A stretch of 11,608 nucleotides of DNA from Candidatus Aminicenantota bacterium (GCA_029880275.1 JAOUOQ010000037.1:1-11608); one strand, 5' to 3'; positions 1 to 8,297 are shown, numbered from the stretch's first letter. Notes: generated by a model not told the origin, from the sequence alone. Made by a program: numbers and translations.

Positions 1-2
1 CA

Positions 3-1334
3 TCAAAGTTGAATTTCAATCTCCTTGCGCAAGAGGGGGGCGATAATGCGAAGTCAATTTTTGAACTGGCAATGTGGTTGAAAGCCCTCGAATGTTTTGC
101 AGTGGCAGAGAGGCAAGCCCTCTTCTATGGTGAACGGAATCATCTTCTTCTGGGGAACTTTCGCGAGCAGGTAAAGGTAATCAACGAGGTGCTTCAACGG
201 ATTACCCAGTTGGCCATACTCCTTATGGGGGAGCAGCGGTGGAATATGTCTCGCTTTTCCCAATATATAGAAGACTCCATCCAAAGGGAACTCATCGTTA
301 AAGAGGCTTTTTCAACGGTAGAGGATGAGATTGATGCCCTGTTTACTTGCATAGCCCATGTGCGTGTAGTAACCTTTGATTTTATTAACCTGAAAACAAT
401 TTCTTATTTAAGTTTCGATAGCTATGGGAAGATTATCAACAGGGCTATCAACAGTCATCCAGCTCTGATGAGCTTGAAACATAACAAGTTTCATCCCTAT
501 TATGATAAGGTATATAATAAGCCCATATCAGAGGTAGTCAAGGGCGTTGCTGACTCTCAATTCCGCCAAGATGTTGCTAAGATTTTCCTTATACTTTTCC
601 GCTTGCTTCATTACCTGGAATTCGTCCCACCCAGGCAGACTAAAGAGAGTCTGCTCAAGCGGTCGTTGCCCATCTTTTCCCTGTTTGACTACGAGACGGG
701 CAATCTATATGATTTTCTGAAGGAGAAGTACCTCAATAAGGAACTCCTTTCCACTCCTTTTGCCAAGTTATCTGACAATTTCATCTTCTCATCAAAGTTC
801 GAGCTGAGAAAGGTCTTTCATGTGGAGCTTTTGAATATATATAACGTTTATCAGGAAAATGTGTTATTCACCAGAATAGATAATAGCAGGGGGATTCTTA
901 CCAACTATCTGAAGCAATGGATTGTGCAGTTTGCTCAGCACTTTATAAAGGAGCTTAAAGGGGAGAAGATTTTCAGCGACTTTATCACCAGACTGCAGGA
1001 GTCCCTTAAGCTGCGCAAGGAGCTGTGGCAACTGCTCAGGCTGGCAGATATCTTTCAGAAGGATAAGACCTTTGAATCCTACAAAATCTTCTTCAAATCC
1101 CTCCAGATGTTCGAAAAGGATAGCATGCGCTATCTTATGTATCGGGATTGGAGCGATTTTAAGGACTTCATTCAGGATTTTCGCTTAACTCATGGACTTC
1201 CCAATCTCCTTATCGCCGCTTCTAAGTTCAGCAATTATCTCACCCTCCTTTTCCAACAGGTCGGCAGGCGGTCGGTCCTCAGTGCCCATCCCTTTGAGAC
1301 ACAGGAAGCCAAAAGTGAGGGTGGGGTAGGTTGA
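3..1334 (+). CDS. Hypothetical protein, large and mostly helical, probably 5'-truncated by the window edge
   Basis: I do not recognise this protein. The frame is open to the left edge of the window. A TTG at 9 could serve as a start, giving 441 residues, but only eight bases precede it and no Shine-Dalgarno can be judged, so the true start may lie outside. The product is rich in Leu, Phe, Lys and Glu and reads as a string of amphipathic helices without a clear membrane segment, signal peptide, metal-binding cluster or nucleotide-binding loop. The final ~20 residues are small and polar, suggesting a disordered end. It stops 128 bases before uvrB, which has its own promoter, so joint transcription is not required. 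Its long uninterrupted frame and bacterial codon pattern make it a real gene. The function is unknown. Confidence 0.75.
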   Translation, partial: SKLNFNLLAQEGGDNAKSIFELAMWLKALECFAVAERQALFYGERNHLLLGNFREQVKVINEVLQRITQLAILLMGEQRWNMSRFSQYIEDSIQRELIVKEAFSTVEDEIDALFTCIAHVRVVTFDFINLKTISYLSFDSYGKIINRAINSHPALMSLKHNKFHPYYDKVYNKPISEVVKGVADSQFRQDVAKIFLILFRLLHYLEFVPPRQTKESLLKRSLPIFSLFDYETGNLYDFLKEKYLNKELLSTPFAKLSDNFIFSSKFELRKVFHVELLNIYNVYQENVLFTRIDNSRGILTNYLKQWIVQFAQHFIKELKGEKIFSDFITRLQESLKLRKELWQLLRLADIFQKDKTFESYKIFFKSLQMFEKDSMRYLMYRDWSDFKDFIQDFRLTHGLPNLLIAASKFSNYLTLLFQQVGRRSVLSAHPFETQEAKSEGGVG

Positions 1335-1410
1335 CAGAATCTAATGTCAGACCTTTTTATCGCCTACACATTTTAAAAATATCAATGCCTGGAGCCTTTC
1401 CCCCGTCGCC

Positions 1411-1439
1411 TTGACTAATTGCCCACCCTGCATTAATAT
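1411..1439 (+). promoter_or_regulatory. Probable sigma-70 promoter of uvrBC
   Basis: TTGACT (1411-1416) and TAATAT (1434-1439) are separated by 17 bases and lie just upstream of the uvrB start at 1463. The -35 matches the consensus at five of six positions and the -10 at four of six. The transcript would have a short leader of about 15-20 bases containing the AGAGGT ribosome site at 1451-1456. No LexA-type operator palindrome is visible around it, so SOS control is not supported by the sequence. Confidence 0.55.
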
Positions 1440-1462
1440 ATCTTATAGTTAGAGGTAATTGT

Positions 1463-3493
1463 ATGAATAGATTTCAGTTAGTCTCCGAGTTTGAGCCGAA
1501 AGGGGACCAGGTTCGCGCTATCGAAGAGCTGGTAGGAGGGATTGAAAGAGCGGAACAGCATCAGGTTCTGCTGGGGATTACCGGCTCTGGCAAGACCTTT
1601 ACTATGGCTAAAGTCATTGAGCGAGTCAATCGCCCCATTCTGGTTCTCTCCCATAACAAAACTTTAGCCGCCCAGCTGTACCAGGAATTCAAGAGCTTCT
1701 TCCCTCAGAATGCGGTAGAGTATTTTGTCAGCTACTACGATTATTATCAACCGGAGGCTTATATTCCAGCTACCGACACCTATATTGCCAAGGAGGCTAC
1801 CATTAACGATGAGATCGTACGACTCCGTCATTCTGCCACTCGTTCACTTTTTGAGCGTCGCGATGTGATTATCATTGCCAGCGTTTCCTGCATATATGGT
1901 CTGGGCTCCCCCGAGGCTTACTATGGTATGCTCTTATTTCTTTATAAGGGTCAGCATATAGCTCGCCGGGAGATACTAAGAAAGCTGGTGAAAATCCAGT
2001 ATGAGCGGAACGACATAGACTTTCATCGGGGCACCTTCAGGGTGAGAGGGGATGTGATTGAGGTCTTCCCCATTTATGCGGACAACGGGGTGCGGGTTGA
2101 GCTCTATGGCGACGAGGTAGAGAAACTATCAGAAATAGACCCTCTAACCGGCAAAACCATCCGCCCCCTGGAGCAGACTGCTGTCTATCCCAAATCCCAT
2201 TATGTCACCCCCGAGGACCTTCTTGAGCGGGCAATCAGCTCAATAGAAGAGGAGCTGGAAGTTCATCTGTCGAATATGAAGCGAAGGGGAAAGCTGCTGG
2301 AAGCTCAGCGAATTGAGCAGCGTACCCGCTTCGATATTGAGATGATCAGGGAGATCGGCTATTGTCATGGCATTGAGAACTACTCCCGTCATCTGACCGG
2401 AAGAAGGGCAGGGGAGCCGCCTCCTTGCCTTCTGGACTATTTACCCCACGATTCCCTTATCATTATCGACGAATCCCATGTCACCATACCCCAGCTTCAG
2501 GGTATGTATCGGGGCGACCGGTCAAGGAAGCTGACTCTGGTGAAGTATGGCTTCCGTCTCCCCTCAGCCCTTGACAACCGACCGCTAAAATTTGAGGAGT
2601 ATGAGGAAAGGCTCAACCAGGCAGTCTATGTCTCCGCCACCCCCGGTCCCTATGAGCTTAAGAAGACAGGCGGGGTGGTGGTAGAGCAGGTAATACGCCC
2701 CACCGGGCTTACGGACCCCGTTATTGTCATCCGACCAGCTAAAGGACAGATTGACGACCTTGTGGGTCGCATCCACCAGCGTATTGAGCGCGGGGAGAGA
2801 GTGCTGGTCACCACCCTGACCAAGAGGATGGCCGAAGACCTGACAGAATATTATCAGGAGCTGGGAATCAGGGCTAAATACCTCCATTCGGATATAGACA
2901 CCCTGGACCGGGTCAAGATACTGAGGGATCTGAGAAGGGGTGATTTTGATGTGTTGGTGGGCATCAATCTGCTTCGCGAAGGACTTGACCTTCCCGAGGT
3001 CTCGCTGGTTGCCATCCTTGATGCCGACAAGGAGGGCTTTCTCCGCTCAACTACCTCTTTGATACAGACAGCAGGCAGGGCGGCGCGCAATGTTAATGGG
3101 GAGGTAGTCTTCTACGCCGATACCTCTACCCATTCTATCCTTAGAGCCAAAGAGGAGACCGAGCGGAGAAGGAAGCTTCAGGAGGAATATAACCATAAGC
3201 ACAATATCACTCCCGCATCTATAACAAAGTCAATTTCTAACATCCTGGGAAGCATCTACGAAGCCGATTACTACACCGTTCCTCTGGAGGCCGCTGAGGA
3301 AAGGGAGGAGTATCTCACCAGGGAGCAGCTTCACGAGAGATTAGGCGCTTTAGAGGAACAGATGAAGGAGGCTGCCAGGAAATTAGAGTTTGAGAAGGCA
3401 GCCGAACTCAGGGATGAGATAAAGAGGCTCAAGCATAAGGAGCTCGGCATACCCATTTTAAGAGAGGATTTTGAGATTGACATTAGAGGATAA
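1463..3493 (+). CDS. uvrB: UvrABC excinuclease subunit B (DNA helicase-like damage-loading factor)
   Basis: UvrB receives damaged DNA from UvrA, verifies the lesion by inserting its beta-hairpin between the strands, and recruits UvrC for dual incision; it is cytoplasmic. The 676-residue product is of normal family length. Visible landmarks are the Walker A loop GITGSGKT at residues 38-45 with Lys44, the Tyr-rich beta-hairpin segment YYDYYQPEAYIP near residue 92, the Walker B-type DESH box near 335-338, the helicase motif VI segment QTAGRAARN near 535, and a C-terminal UVR domain near 625-660 that contacts UvrC. ATG at 1463 is preceded by AGAGGT with suitable spacing. The gene overlaps uvrC at its end, so the two are translated from one message. 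I see no missing key residue. Identification is secure. Confidence 0.98.
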   Translation: MNRFQLVSEFEPKGDQVRAIEELVGGIERAEQHQVLLGITGSGKTFTMAKVIERVNRPILVLSHNKTLAAQLYQEFKSFFPQNAVEYFVSYYDYYQPEAYIPATDTYIAKEATINDEIVRLRHSATRSLFERRDVIIIASVSCIYGLGSPEAYYGMLLFLYKGQHIARREILRKLVKIQYERNDIDFHRGTFRVRGDVIEVFPIYADNGVRVELYGDEVEKLSEIDPLTGKTIRPLEQTAVYPKSHYVTPEDLLERAISSIEEELEVHLSNMKRRGKLLEAQRIEQRTRFDIEMIREIGYCHGIENYSRHLTGRRAGEPPPCLLDYLPHDSLIIIDESHVTIPQLQGMYRGDRSRKLTLVKYGFRLPSALDNRPLKFEEYEERLNQAVYVSATPGPYELKKTGGVVVEQVIRPTGLTDPVIVIRPAKGQIDDLVGRIHQRIERGERVLVTTLTKRMAEDLTEYYQELGIRAKYLHSDIDTLDRVKILRDLRRGDFDVLVGINLLREGLDLPEVSLVAILDADKEGFLRSTTSLIQTAGRAARNVNGEVVFYADTSTHSILRAKEETERRRKLQEEYNHKHNITPASITKSISNILGSIYEADYYTVPLEAAEEREEYLTREQLHERLGALEEQMKEAARKLEFEKAAELRDEIKRLKHKELGIPILREDFEIDIRG

Positions 3494-5267
3494 GCTGGAG
3501 AATCTTCCCCCTCAGCCGGGAGTATATATATTCAAGGATAAAAGGGGGAGGATTATCTATGTGGGTAAAGCTAAATCACTCCGGCATAGAGCGCGCTCCT
3601 ATTTTCAACACACCAGGAGCACTACTATAAAGACCGAAGCCCTCGTGAGAGAGATTGCCGATATTGACTATATTGTCACCGACAACCATGTAGAGGCGGT
3701 AATCCTTGAAAATAGCATTATTAAAAAGGAGAAACCAAGATTTAATGTCATGCTGCGGGATGATAAGAATTTCCCCTACCTCAAGCTTACCGTCAACGAT
3801 GAGTACCCCCGGCTCTACCCTGTGCGAAGAGTTCTCTCTGATGGGGCGTTATATTATGGTCCTTTCATTCCTGCCGGCTTAGCCAAGCGGACCATGAGGC
3901 TCGTCTCCCGTCATTTTCTCATTCGGAGATGTCGTTACCCCATTGGAAAGAAGAAGGTCTCACCCTGCATTGACCTACAGATACACCGCTGCCTCGGTCC
4001 TTGTGTCCCCGGACTTGCCACCAAAGAGGAATATCAGGCTGCAGTAAAAGATGTACAGCTGCTTCTGGAGGGGAAAACTGCCGAACTTATGAGGAGCTTG
4101 AGACAGAAAATGGAAAGGGCAGCCGCCAGGGAACAGTTTGAGCAGGCTGCTTATTACAGGGATACCCTCCGCACGCTGGAAGAATTATCACTCAGACAGA
4201 AGATAGCCTTTACCACCTTAGCAGAGGAGGATTTCTTCGGCTATCATATAGAGGGGAACCAGGCTGTTCTTCAGGTATTCAACCTCCGGCAAGGAGTGGT
4301 GGTGGGACGGAAGGAGTATTATTGGGATGAGCCCCTCCCCATAGACGAAGAGGAATTTATCGCCGCCATGGTAAAGCAATATTACCACAGCGACCAATAT
4401 GTCCCTCATAAGATTTATCTCCAGCGGGACTTTGAAGAGAGCAGGCTGCTGGAGGATTGGCTGAGCCAGAAACGGGGGCATAGGGTGAATATAGTGGCTC
4501 CCAAAAGGGGAAGCAAACTGAAGCTTTTGCAGCTCACTATTGAGAATGCCCGCCTATCCTTCAATAACAAGTTTAAGAGCGAAGCGACAGAGAGGCTGCT
4601 CGTGGCATTACAAGAGGCTCTTCATCTCGATAGGATTCCTCGGCGGATCGAGGCTTTTGACATCTCAAACATCGGAGGAGGGGATATGGTGGGCTCGATG
4701 GTGGTGTGGGAGAAAGGGGTGCCCAAACCATCTGATTACCGTAAATTTAGGATTAAGACGGTGCTTGGTCCTGACGATGTAGGCTCTATGACAGAGGTTA
4801 TTAAACGAAGATATGAGAGGCTTCTAAAAGAGAAGAAAAATCTTCCCGACCTGGTGTTGGTCGATGGGGGAAAAGGACAGCTTGGGGCAGCGGTGAAGAG
4901 CCTTGCTTCTTTGGGAATACAAGGAGTTTCGGTAGCCGCCATCGCCAAAAGGGAGGAGATACTGTATCTGCAGGGGAGGGAGGCGCCGGTTAAGCTGGAG
5001 GAAGGGTCGCCCGTCCTGCGTCTGCTGCAGCAGATCAGGAACGAAGCTCACCGCTTTGCCATCACTTTTCACCGGCGTATCCGCACGGGTAGGGTGCTGG
5101 CTTCCGAGTTGCAGCAGATTCCTGGCATTGGGGAGAAGAGGAAGAACCTCCTCCTCAGCCATTTTAAGAGCCTTGACCGCATAAGAGCTGCCTCGGAAGA
5201 TGAGCTTGTCCCCTTGATTGGTCGCCGGGCAGCCAGAGAGGTGGTCAACCACTTCCTCTCTCAATAG
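3471..5267 (+). CDS. uvrC: UvrABC excinuclease subunit C (dual-incision nuclease)
   Basis: UvrC makes the 3' and then the 5' cut on either side of a lesion marked by UvrB. Domains in order: a GIY-YIG nuclease for the 3' cut (GVY at residues 17-19, YVG at 30-32, Arg40); a Cys cluster near 147-182; a UVR domain near 200-235 that pairs with the UVR domain of UvrB; an RNase H-like nuclease for the 5' cut (FDISN near 395, LVDGGKGQ near 463); and tandem helix-hairpin-helix DNA-binding motifs from about 546 to the end. The length of about 598 is typical. Two in-frame TTG starts are possible. TTG at 3471 lies only two bases after the AGAGGA ribosome site (3463-3468), whereas TTG at 3477 is eight bases from it and may be the real start, giving 596 residues. 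Either way the start lies inside uvrB. Confidence 0.97.
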   Translation: MRLTLEDKLENLPPQPGVYIFKDKRGRIIYVGKAKSLRHRARSYFQHTRSTTIKTEALVREIADIDYIVTDNHVEAVILENSIIKKEKPRFNVMLRDDKNFPYLKLTVNDEYPRLYPVRRVLSDGALYYGPFIPAGLAKRTMRLVSRHFLIRRCRYPIGKKKVSPCIDLQIHRCLGPCVPGLATKEEYQAAVKDVQLLLEGKTAELMRSLRQKMERAAAREQFEQAAYYRDTLRTLEELSLRQKIAFTTLAEEDFFGYHIEGNQAVLQVFNLRQGVVVGRKEYYWDEPLPIDEEEFIAAMVKQYYHSDQYVPHKIYLQRDFEESRLLEDWLSQKRGHRVNIVAPKRGSKLKLLQLTIENARLSFNNKFKSEATERLLVALQEALHLDRIPRRIEAFDISNIGGGDMVGSMVVWEKGVPKPSDYRKFRIKTVLGPDDVGSMTEVIKRRYERLLKEKKNLPDLVLVDGGKGQLGAAVKSLASLGIQGVSVAAIAKREEILYLQGREAPVKLEEGSPVLRLLQQIRNEAHRFAITFHRRIRTGRVLASELQQIPGIGEKRKNLLLSHFKSLDRIRAASEDELVPLIGRRAAREVVNHFLSQ

Positions 5268-5275
5268 CTACTCTA

Positions 5276-5300
5276 CTAAAAAAAAGAAAAAGTTTTTTAG
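5276..5300 (+). terminator. Possible weak A/T hairpin after uvrC
   Basis: CTAAAAAA (5276-5283) and TTTTTTAG (5293-5300) form an eight-pair stem with a nine-base loop just after the uvrC stop. Seven of the pairs are A-T and no separate U-tract follows, so it is a poor intrinsic terminator. It may only slow the polymerase. Confidence 0.25.
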
Positions 5301-5329
5301 CTTGTCTATCATTTTCACTAAGATCTGGT

Positions 5330-5390
5330 AAGCTCCGCTCAGTAGCCAGGGATTTCTCTAATGATAAGAAGGAGCTTTAAGCTATCTTTT
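5330..5390 (+). other. Inverted repeat and compact hairpin between uvrC and the next promoter
   Basis: AAGCTCC (5330-5336) and GGAGCTT (5371-5377) are perfect inverted arms 34 bases apart. The second arm overlaps a tighter hairpin, AGCTTTAAGCT at 5373-5383, followed by ATCTTTTGTTT. The compact hairpin with its T-rich tail could be the actual end of the uvrBC transcript. The two pairings exclude each other. Both stems are short, so this is suggestive only. Confidence 0.3.
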
Positions 5391-5392
5391 GT

Positions 5393-5421
5393 TTGACAAG
5401 GAATGGCAGATGATATAAAAT
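5393..5421 (+). promoter_or_regulatory. Strong sigma-70 promoter of the bactofilin-like gene and ridA
   Basis: A perfect -35 TTGACA (5393-5398) and a -10 TAAAAT (5416-5421, five of six) are spaced by the ideal 17 bases in AT-rich DNA. The predicted transcript starts near 5428, leaving about 30 bases before the ATG at 5458. It is the closest consensus match on the plus strand of the window, which suggests steady, fairly high expression of the two genes that follow. Confidence 0.7.
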
Positions 5422-5457
5422 TAAATATATTTATGAACTTTTTATTTGGGGGACAAA

Positions 5458-6429
5458 ATGGAGGAAAAGAGTTCTGCCAATGAAATTTATGACGCCATGG
5501 TTATTCCCCGGGGAGCGAAAATCCGGGTGCCTGAAGGGGTCCCTTTAGTTCTTGATGTGAAGGGGGACCTGATTTTTCAGGAATCTCAGTCTGATTTTGG
5601 GGAGATAAACACCCATTTCGGCAGTATTCTGATTGATAGAGATGTGAGCATATATTCCAGAAGTTTTAGCACCAAGAAGATGCTTATAGTTCAGGGAACC
5701 TTGACCGGGGATAAGGTTATTGCTCGGAACCTTACGGGGGATGAAGGACATATCAGGGCGAGGGAAATCAGGTCGCGAAGTATAGAGATGCGTCACTCTC
5801 GCCTCGAATCACATTTAGTGGAAGCCAATGAGCTTAAAATCATCGGTGGAAAAGTGGAAGTTGGCTCTGTTAATGCAGAGAGGATAGTGTTGAAAGAGGG
5901 TGTTCAGGGCACGATAATTATAAGTTCGGTCAAAGAGTGGCAGGTTGATCCCACCTGTCGCATCAAGGGTTGTTTTGAGAGCGACATAGAACTCCTCGGC
6001 TACCTGGCCAAGTATTGGCGAAGAATCCTCAACCAGAAAGCTCTTTACCAGATTGAGAAGATGAGGAAACCAGAATCCCTACCCTTTGTTACCCCTACGC
6101 TGCCTGAGAAGGAACCTTTATTGCCCACTGAAAAAGAGGAGAGGGAATTGACGGCCAGAGATGAGGAACCAGCTGTAGAGCCTGAAGAGCTCCCATCTTT
6201 GAAGGCTGCGCTCTCTATTCTGGAAAGTGAGTATCCTGAAGTCAGGAGCGCACCCCCGATTGTAAGGTTTGTTCTTCAGAGCCTGCAAAATGGTGACCTC
6301 TCCCAGCTTAAACAAATATATTCTAAGTGGGGCGAGATTATTGATAAAGGGGAAAGGGATTTCAGCCCCAAAACAAGAAAGGCTTTCTTTATTATCAAGT
6401 CTATTATTGCCAGAAACTTAGAAGAATAA
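5458..6429 (+). CDS. Bactofilin-like beta-solenoid protein with helical C-terminal region
   Basis: I chose ATG at 5458 because GGGGGA at 5448-5453 sits at a proper distance before it; an in-frame TTG at 5446 would start upstream of that site. The 323-residue product has two parts. Residues ~14-165 consist of short alternating hydrophobic beta strands with recurrent Gly and turns (for example GDLIF, LIVQGTLTGDKVIA, ELKIIGGKVEVGSV, IVLKEGVQGTIII), a pattern typical of parallel beta-solenoids such as bactofilins (polymer-forming cytoskeletal proteins). Residues ~200-245 form an acidic, Pro/Glu-rich linker, and the rest reads as helices. No signal peptide or membrane segment is seen, so a cytoplasmic location is likely. 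The bactofilin assignment rests on fold pattern, not on a specific motif. It lies 35 bases upstream of a RidA-type gene. Confidence 0.8.
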   Translation: MEEKSSANEIYDAMVIPRGAKIRVPEGVPLVLDVKGDLIFQESQSDFGEINTHFGSILIDRDVSIYSRSFSTKKMLIVQGTLTGDKVIARNLTGDEGHIRAREIRSRSIEMRHSRLESHLVEANELKIIGGKVEVGSVNAERIVLKEGVQGTIIISSVKEWQVDPTCRIKGCFESDIELLGYLAKYWRRILNQKALYQIEKMRKPESLPFVTPTLPEKEPLLPTEKEERELTARDEEPAVEPEELPSLKAALSILESEYPEVRSAPPIVRFVLQSLQNGDLSQLKQIYSKWGEIIDKGERDFSPKTRKAFFIIKSIIARNLEE

Positions 6430-6464
6430 CCCTATATTTCGCCACAGGAAAGGAGGCCTTCATA

Positions 6465-6986
6465 ATGTTCTTTCTTAGAGGAAGATTGGCTTTCATTGGT
6501 GTTTTGGTTTTATGCCTTTTCATCTTTTACCCAGAGTTGACTATAGGTGGGCAGGAGAAGGAGTGCCCTCATCAAAAGAAGGTTATAAAACCAAAGGGAA
6601 CTGATATATCCGAACTCCCCTTCAGCCCAGCTATCAAGATAGGGGATTGGCTGTTCCTTTCCGGCACTATCGGAAACGACCCCGCCACAGGCAAATTAGC
6701 GGAGGGAATTGAGGCTCAAACCCGACAAGCTCTGGAGAACCTGGGAGCGTTGCTGAAAGAAGCGGGAATGAGCTACGAGAATGTGGTAAAGGCCACTGTC
6801 TATGTGACCGATATTAATGATTACGACGCCCTCAATAAGGTATACAAGGAATATTACCCTTCCGAGCGCCCTGCCAGGGCAGTAGTTGAGGTCTCTGAGC
6901 TGGTTCGTGGGGCTAAAGTGGAGATATCGATGATTGCTATGAAGTGCTCCTGCCCTACCGAGAAAAAGGAGCACGAGAAAGAATAA
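6465..6986 (+). CDS. RidA/YjgF-family protein with N-terminal signal or membrane anchor
   Basis: RidA proteins hydrolyse reactive enamine/imine intermediates released by PLP enzymes and usually work in the cytoplasm as trimers of about 130 residues. Here the family domain spans roughly residues 40-160 of 173. It shows LFLSGTIG with a following ATGK turn, VVKATVYVTDINDYDALNKVY, and PARAVVEVSEL. By alignment from memory to the E. coli enzyme, Arg138 and Glu153 correspond to the catalytic Arg105 and Glu120, so imine deaminase activity is plausible. The unusual part is residues 1-25: two Arg followed by a long hydrophobic run (AFIGVLVLCLFIFY), which should export or anchor the protein. There is no clear lipobox. 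The C-terminus is charged and contains a Cys-x-Cys. AAAGGAGG lies just before ATG 6465. It is probably co-transcribed with the bactofilin-like gene upstream. Confidence 0.9.
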   Translation: MFFLRGRLAFIGVLVLCLFIFYPELTIGGQEKECPHQKKVIKPKGTDISELPFSPAIKIGDWLFLSGTIGNDPATGKLAEGIEAQTRQALENLGALLKEAGMSYENVVKATVYVTDINDYDALNKVYKEYYPSERPARAVVEVSELVRGAKVEISMIAMKCSCPTEKKEHEKE

Positions 6987-7028
6987 CAGATAAATAATCC
7001 CCTCTTTTTTTGAACCCGGGGAATAAAA

Positions 7029-7071
7029 AAACAGGGGGAAAAGAGAATTTTTCTTCTTTCCCCCCTTGTTT
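7029..7071. terminator. Bidirectional hairpin terminator between ridA-like gene and citrate synthase
   Basis: The arms at 7029-7045 and 7054-7071 form a long stem with a GGGGG/CCCCC core, an A/T-G inner part and a small loop; one mismatch and one bulge interrupt it. On the minus strand the stem is followed by TGTTTTTTTATT, a good U-tract for ending the citrate synthase transcript. On the plus strand the following TTTATTTCTTAT is less uniform but adequate for the ridA-like transcript. Its place between convergent genes fits. Confidence 0.75.
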
Positions 7072-7086
7072 ATTTCTTATCCAGAC

Positions 7087-8268
7087 TTACTTTCTCTGGT
7101 CGATGGGGATGTATTTCTGATCCATAGCTCCCACATAAGCGGCACGAGGTCTGAAGATGCGGTTAATCGGCAGGTATTCCAGCACACGAGCACACCACCC
7201 AGCAACGCGGCTTACTGCGAATATGGGGGTGAACAAGGGAACATCAATACCAAGAGCGTAATAAATAGTCCCGGAGTAGAAGTCGACATTGGGGAAGATC
7301 CCCCTCTCACCATAAGCGGCAATCACCTCGTCCTCAACCTTCTTGGCGATTTTATACAAGTTCTCCATTCCCTTTAGCTGGGTCACTTTCTGTGAGTATT
7401 GACCGAGCACCTTCGCCCGGGGGTCATATGCCTTGTATACCCGGTGACCAAACCCCATTATCTTCTTCTTCTGCTCTATGGCATTTTTTACATACCTTAC
7501 TGCGTCATTCTCGTCCTTGATGGTCATTATCTCAGCCAGAGCTCGCTCATTGGCACCACCGTGGAGAGATCCCTTCAAACTCCCTATACCACCGACAACT
7601 GTGGAGTAAAGGTCACTAAGGGATGAATTAATAACCATGGAGGTGAAGGTGGAGGCGTTCATCCCGTGGTCAGCATGGAGAATAAGGGATATATCCATCA
7701 CCCGGGCAGTGAAGTCATCTGGCTTATCCCCGGTAGCCATATAGAGGAAGTTAGCAGCATGACCTAAACTCGGGTTGGGGTCTACCGGTTCCAGACCTTT
7801 TCTGATCCTTGCCCAGGCAGCGGCTACGGTGGCTGTTTGAGCTATTAGCTTGATGGCGATTTCTGTGTCGTTTTCTACGGTTACATCGTCCGCCTTGGGG
7901 TCAAAGCATCCCAAAATGGAGATGCCTGTCCTCAGAGCCGCCATAGGATGGACTTCCTTGGGTAGCCCTTTCATCAGCTCGAAGACTTTCTTGGGGACTG
8001 CCCGGTAGCCTACCAGCTTCATATAGAAGTTCTCATACTCCTTCTTGGTGGGGAGCTTGCCGAAAAGAAGGAGATAACAGGTCTCTTCATAGGTAGAATG
8101 CTCTGCCAGGTCAAAGATATTATAACCCCGATAGACCAACCATCCCTTTTCCCCATCAACATAGCCGATAGTAGTCTCATTAGCTATAGCTCCTTCCATC
8201 CCTCGACCAAGCTGGACGGTGACCGGCCACTCAAGTTTTCCCACGAATTTTGGCTTTTGTTCTGCCAT
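7087..8268 (-). CDS. gltA: Citrate synthase (short, 393-residue type)
   Basis: The enzyme condenses acetyl-CoA and oxaloacetate to citrate, the entry step of the TCA cycle. The catalytic triad can be placed: His201 in HADHGMNAS, His236 in GSLHGGANE and Asp329 in FPNVDFYSG, with the substrate-binding GFGHRVYK at 272-279. The length of 393 fits the shorter bacterial type without the NADH-binding N-terminal extension of the E. coli enzyme. Related 2-methylcitrate synthases share these residues, and no prp neighbours are present to favour that reading; citrate synthase is the safer call. ATG at 8268 follows AAGGGAGG (8277-8284). The gene has its own promoter upstream and a hairpin terminator downstream, so it appears monocistronic. 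Confidence 0.94.
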   Translation of the reverse strand: MAEQKPKFVGKLEWPVTVQLGRGMEGAIANETTIGYVDGEKGWLVYRGYNIFDLAEHSTYEETCYLLLFGKLPTKKEYENFYMKLVGYRAVPKKVFELMKGLPKEVHPMAALRTGISILGCFDPKADDVTVENDTEIAIKLIAQTATVAAAWARIRKGLEPVDPNPSLGHAANFLYMATGDKPDDFTARVMDISLILHADHGMNASTFTSMVINSSLSDLYSTVVGGIGSLKGSLHGGANERALAEIMTIKDENDAVRYVKNAIEQKKKIMGFGHRVYKAYDPRAKVLGQYSQKVTQLKGMENLYKIAKKVEDEVIAAYGERGIFPNVDFYSGTIYYALGIDVPLFTPIFAVSRVAGWCARVLEYLPINRIFRPRAAYVGAMDQKYIPIDQRK

Positions 8269-8297
8269 TTTGTTAACCTCCCTTCGATTAAAAAATA

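Noticed and set aside
1335..1462. Search for an SOS (LexA) operator upstream of uvrB
   Set aside because: Neither a CTGT-N8-ACAG nor a GAAC-N4-GTTC palindrome is present near the promoter.
4824..5264. 146-codon open frame on the minus strand inside uvrC
   Set aside because: It is wholly antisense to the conserved RNase H and helix-hairpin-helix regions of uvrC, and its translation is low-complexity and unlike any family I know.
7066..7377. 103-codon open frame on the plus strand over the end of citrate synthase
   Set aside because: It is antisense to conserved citrate synthase codons, begins in the terminator region and has no ribosome site.
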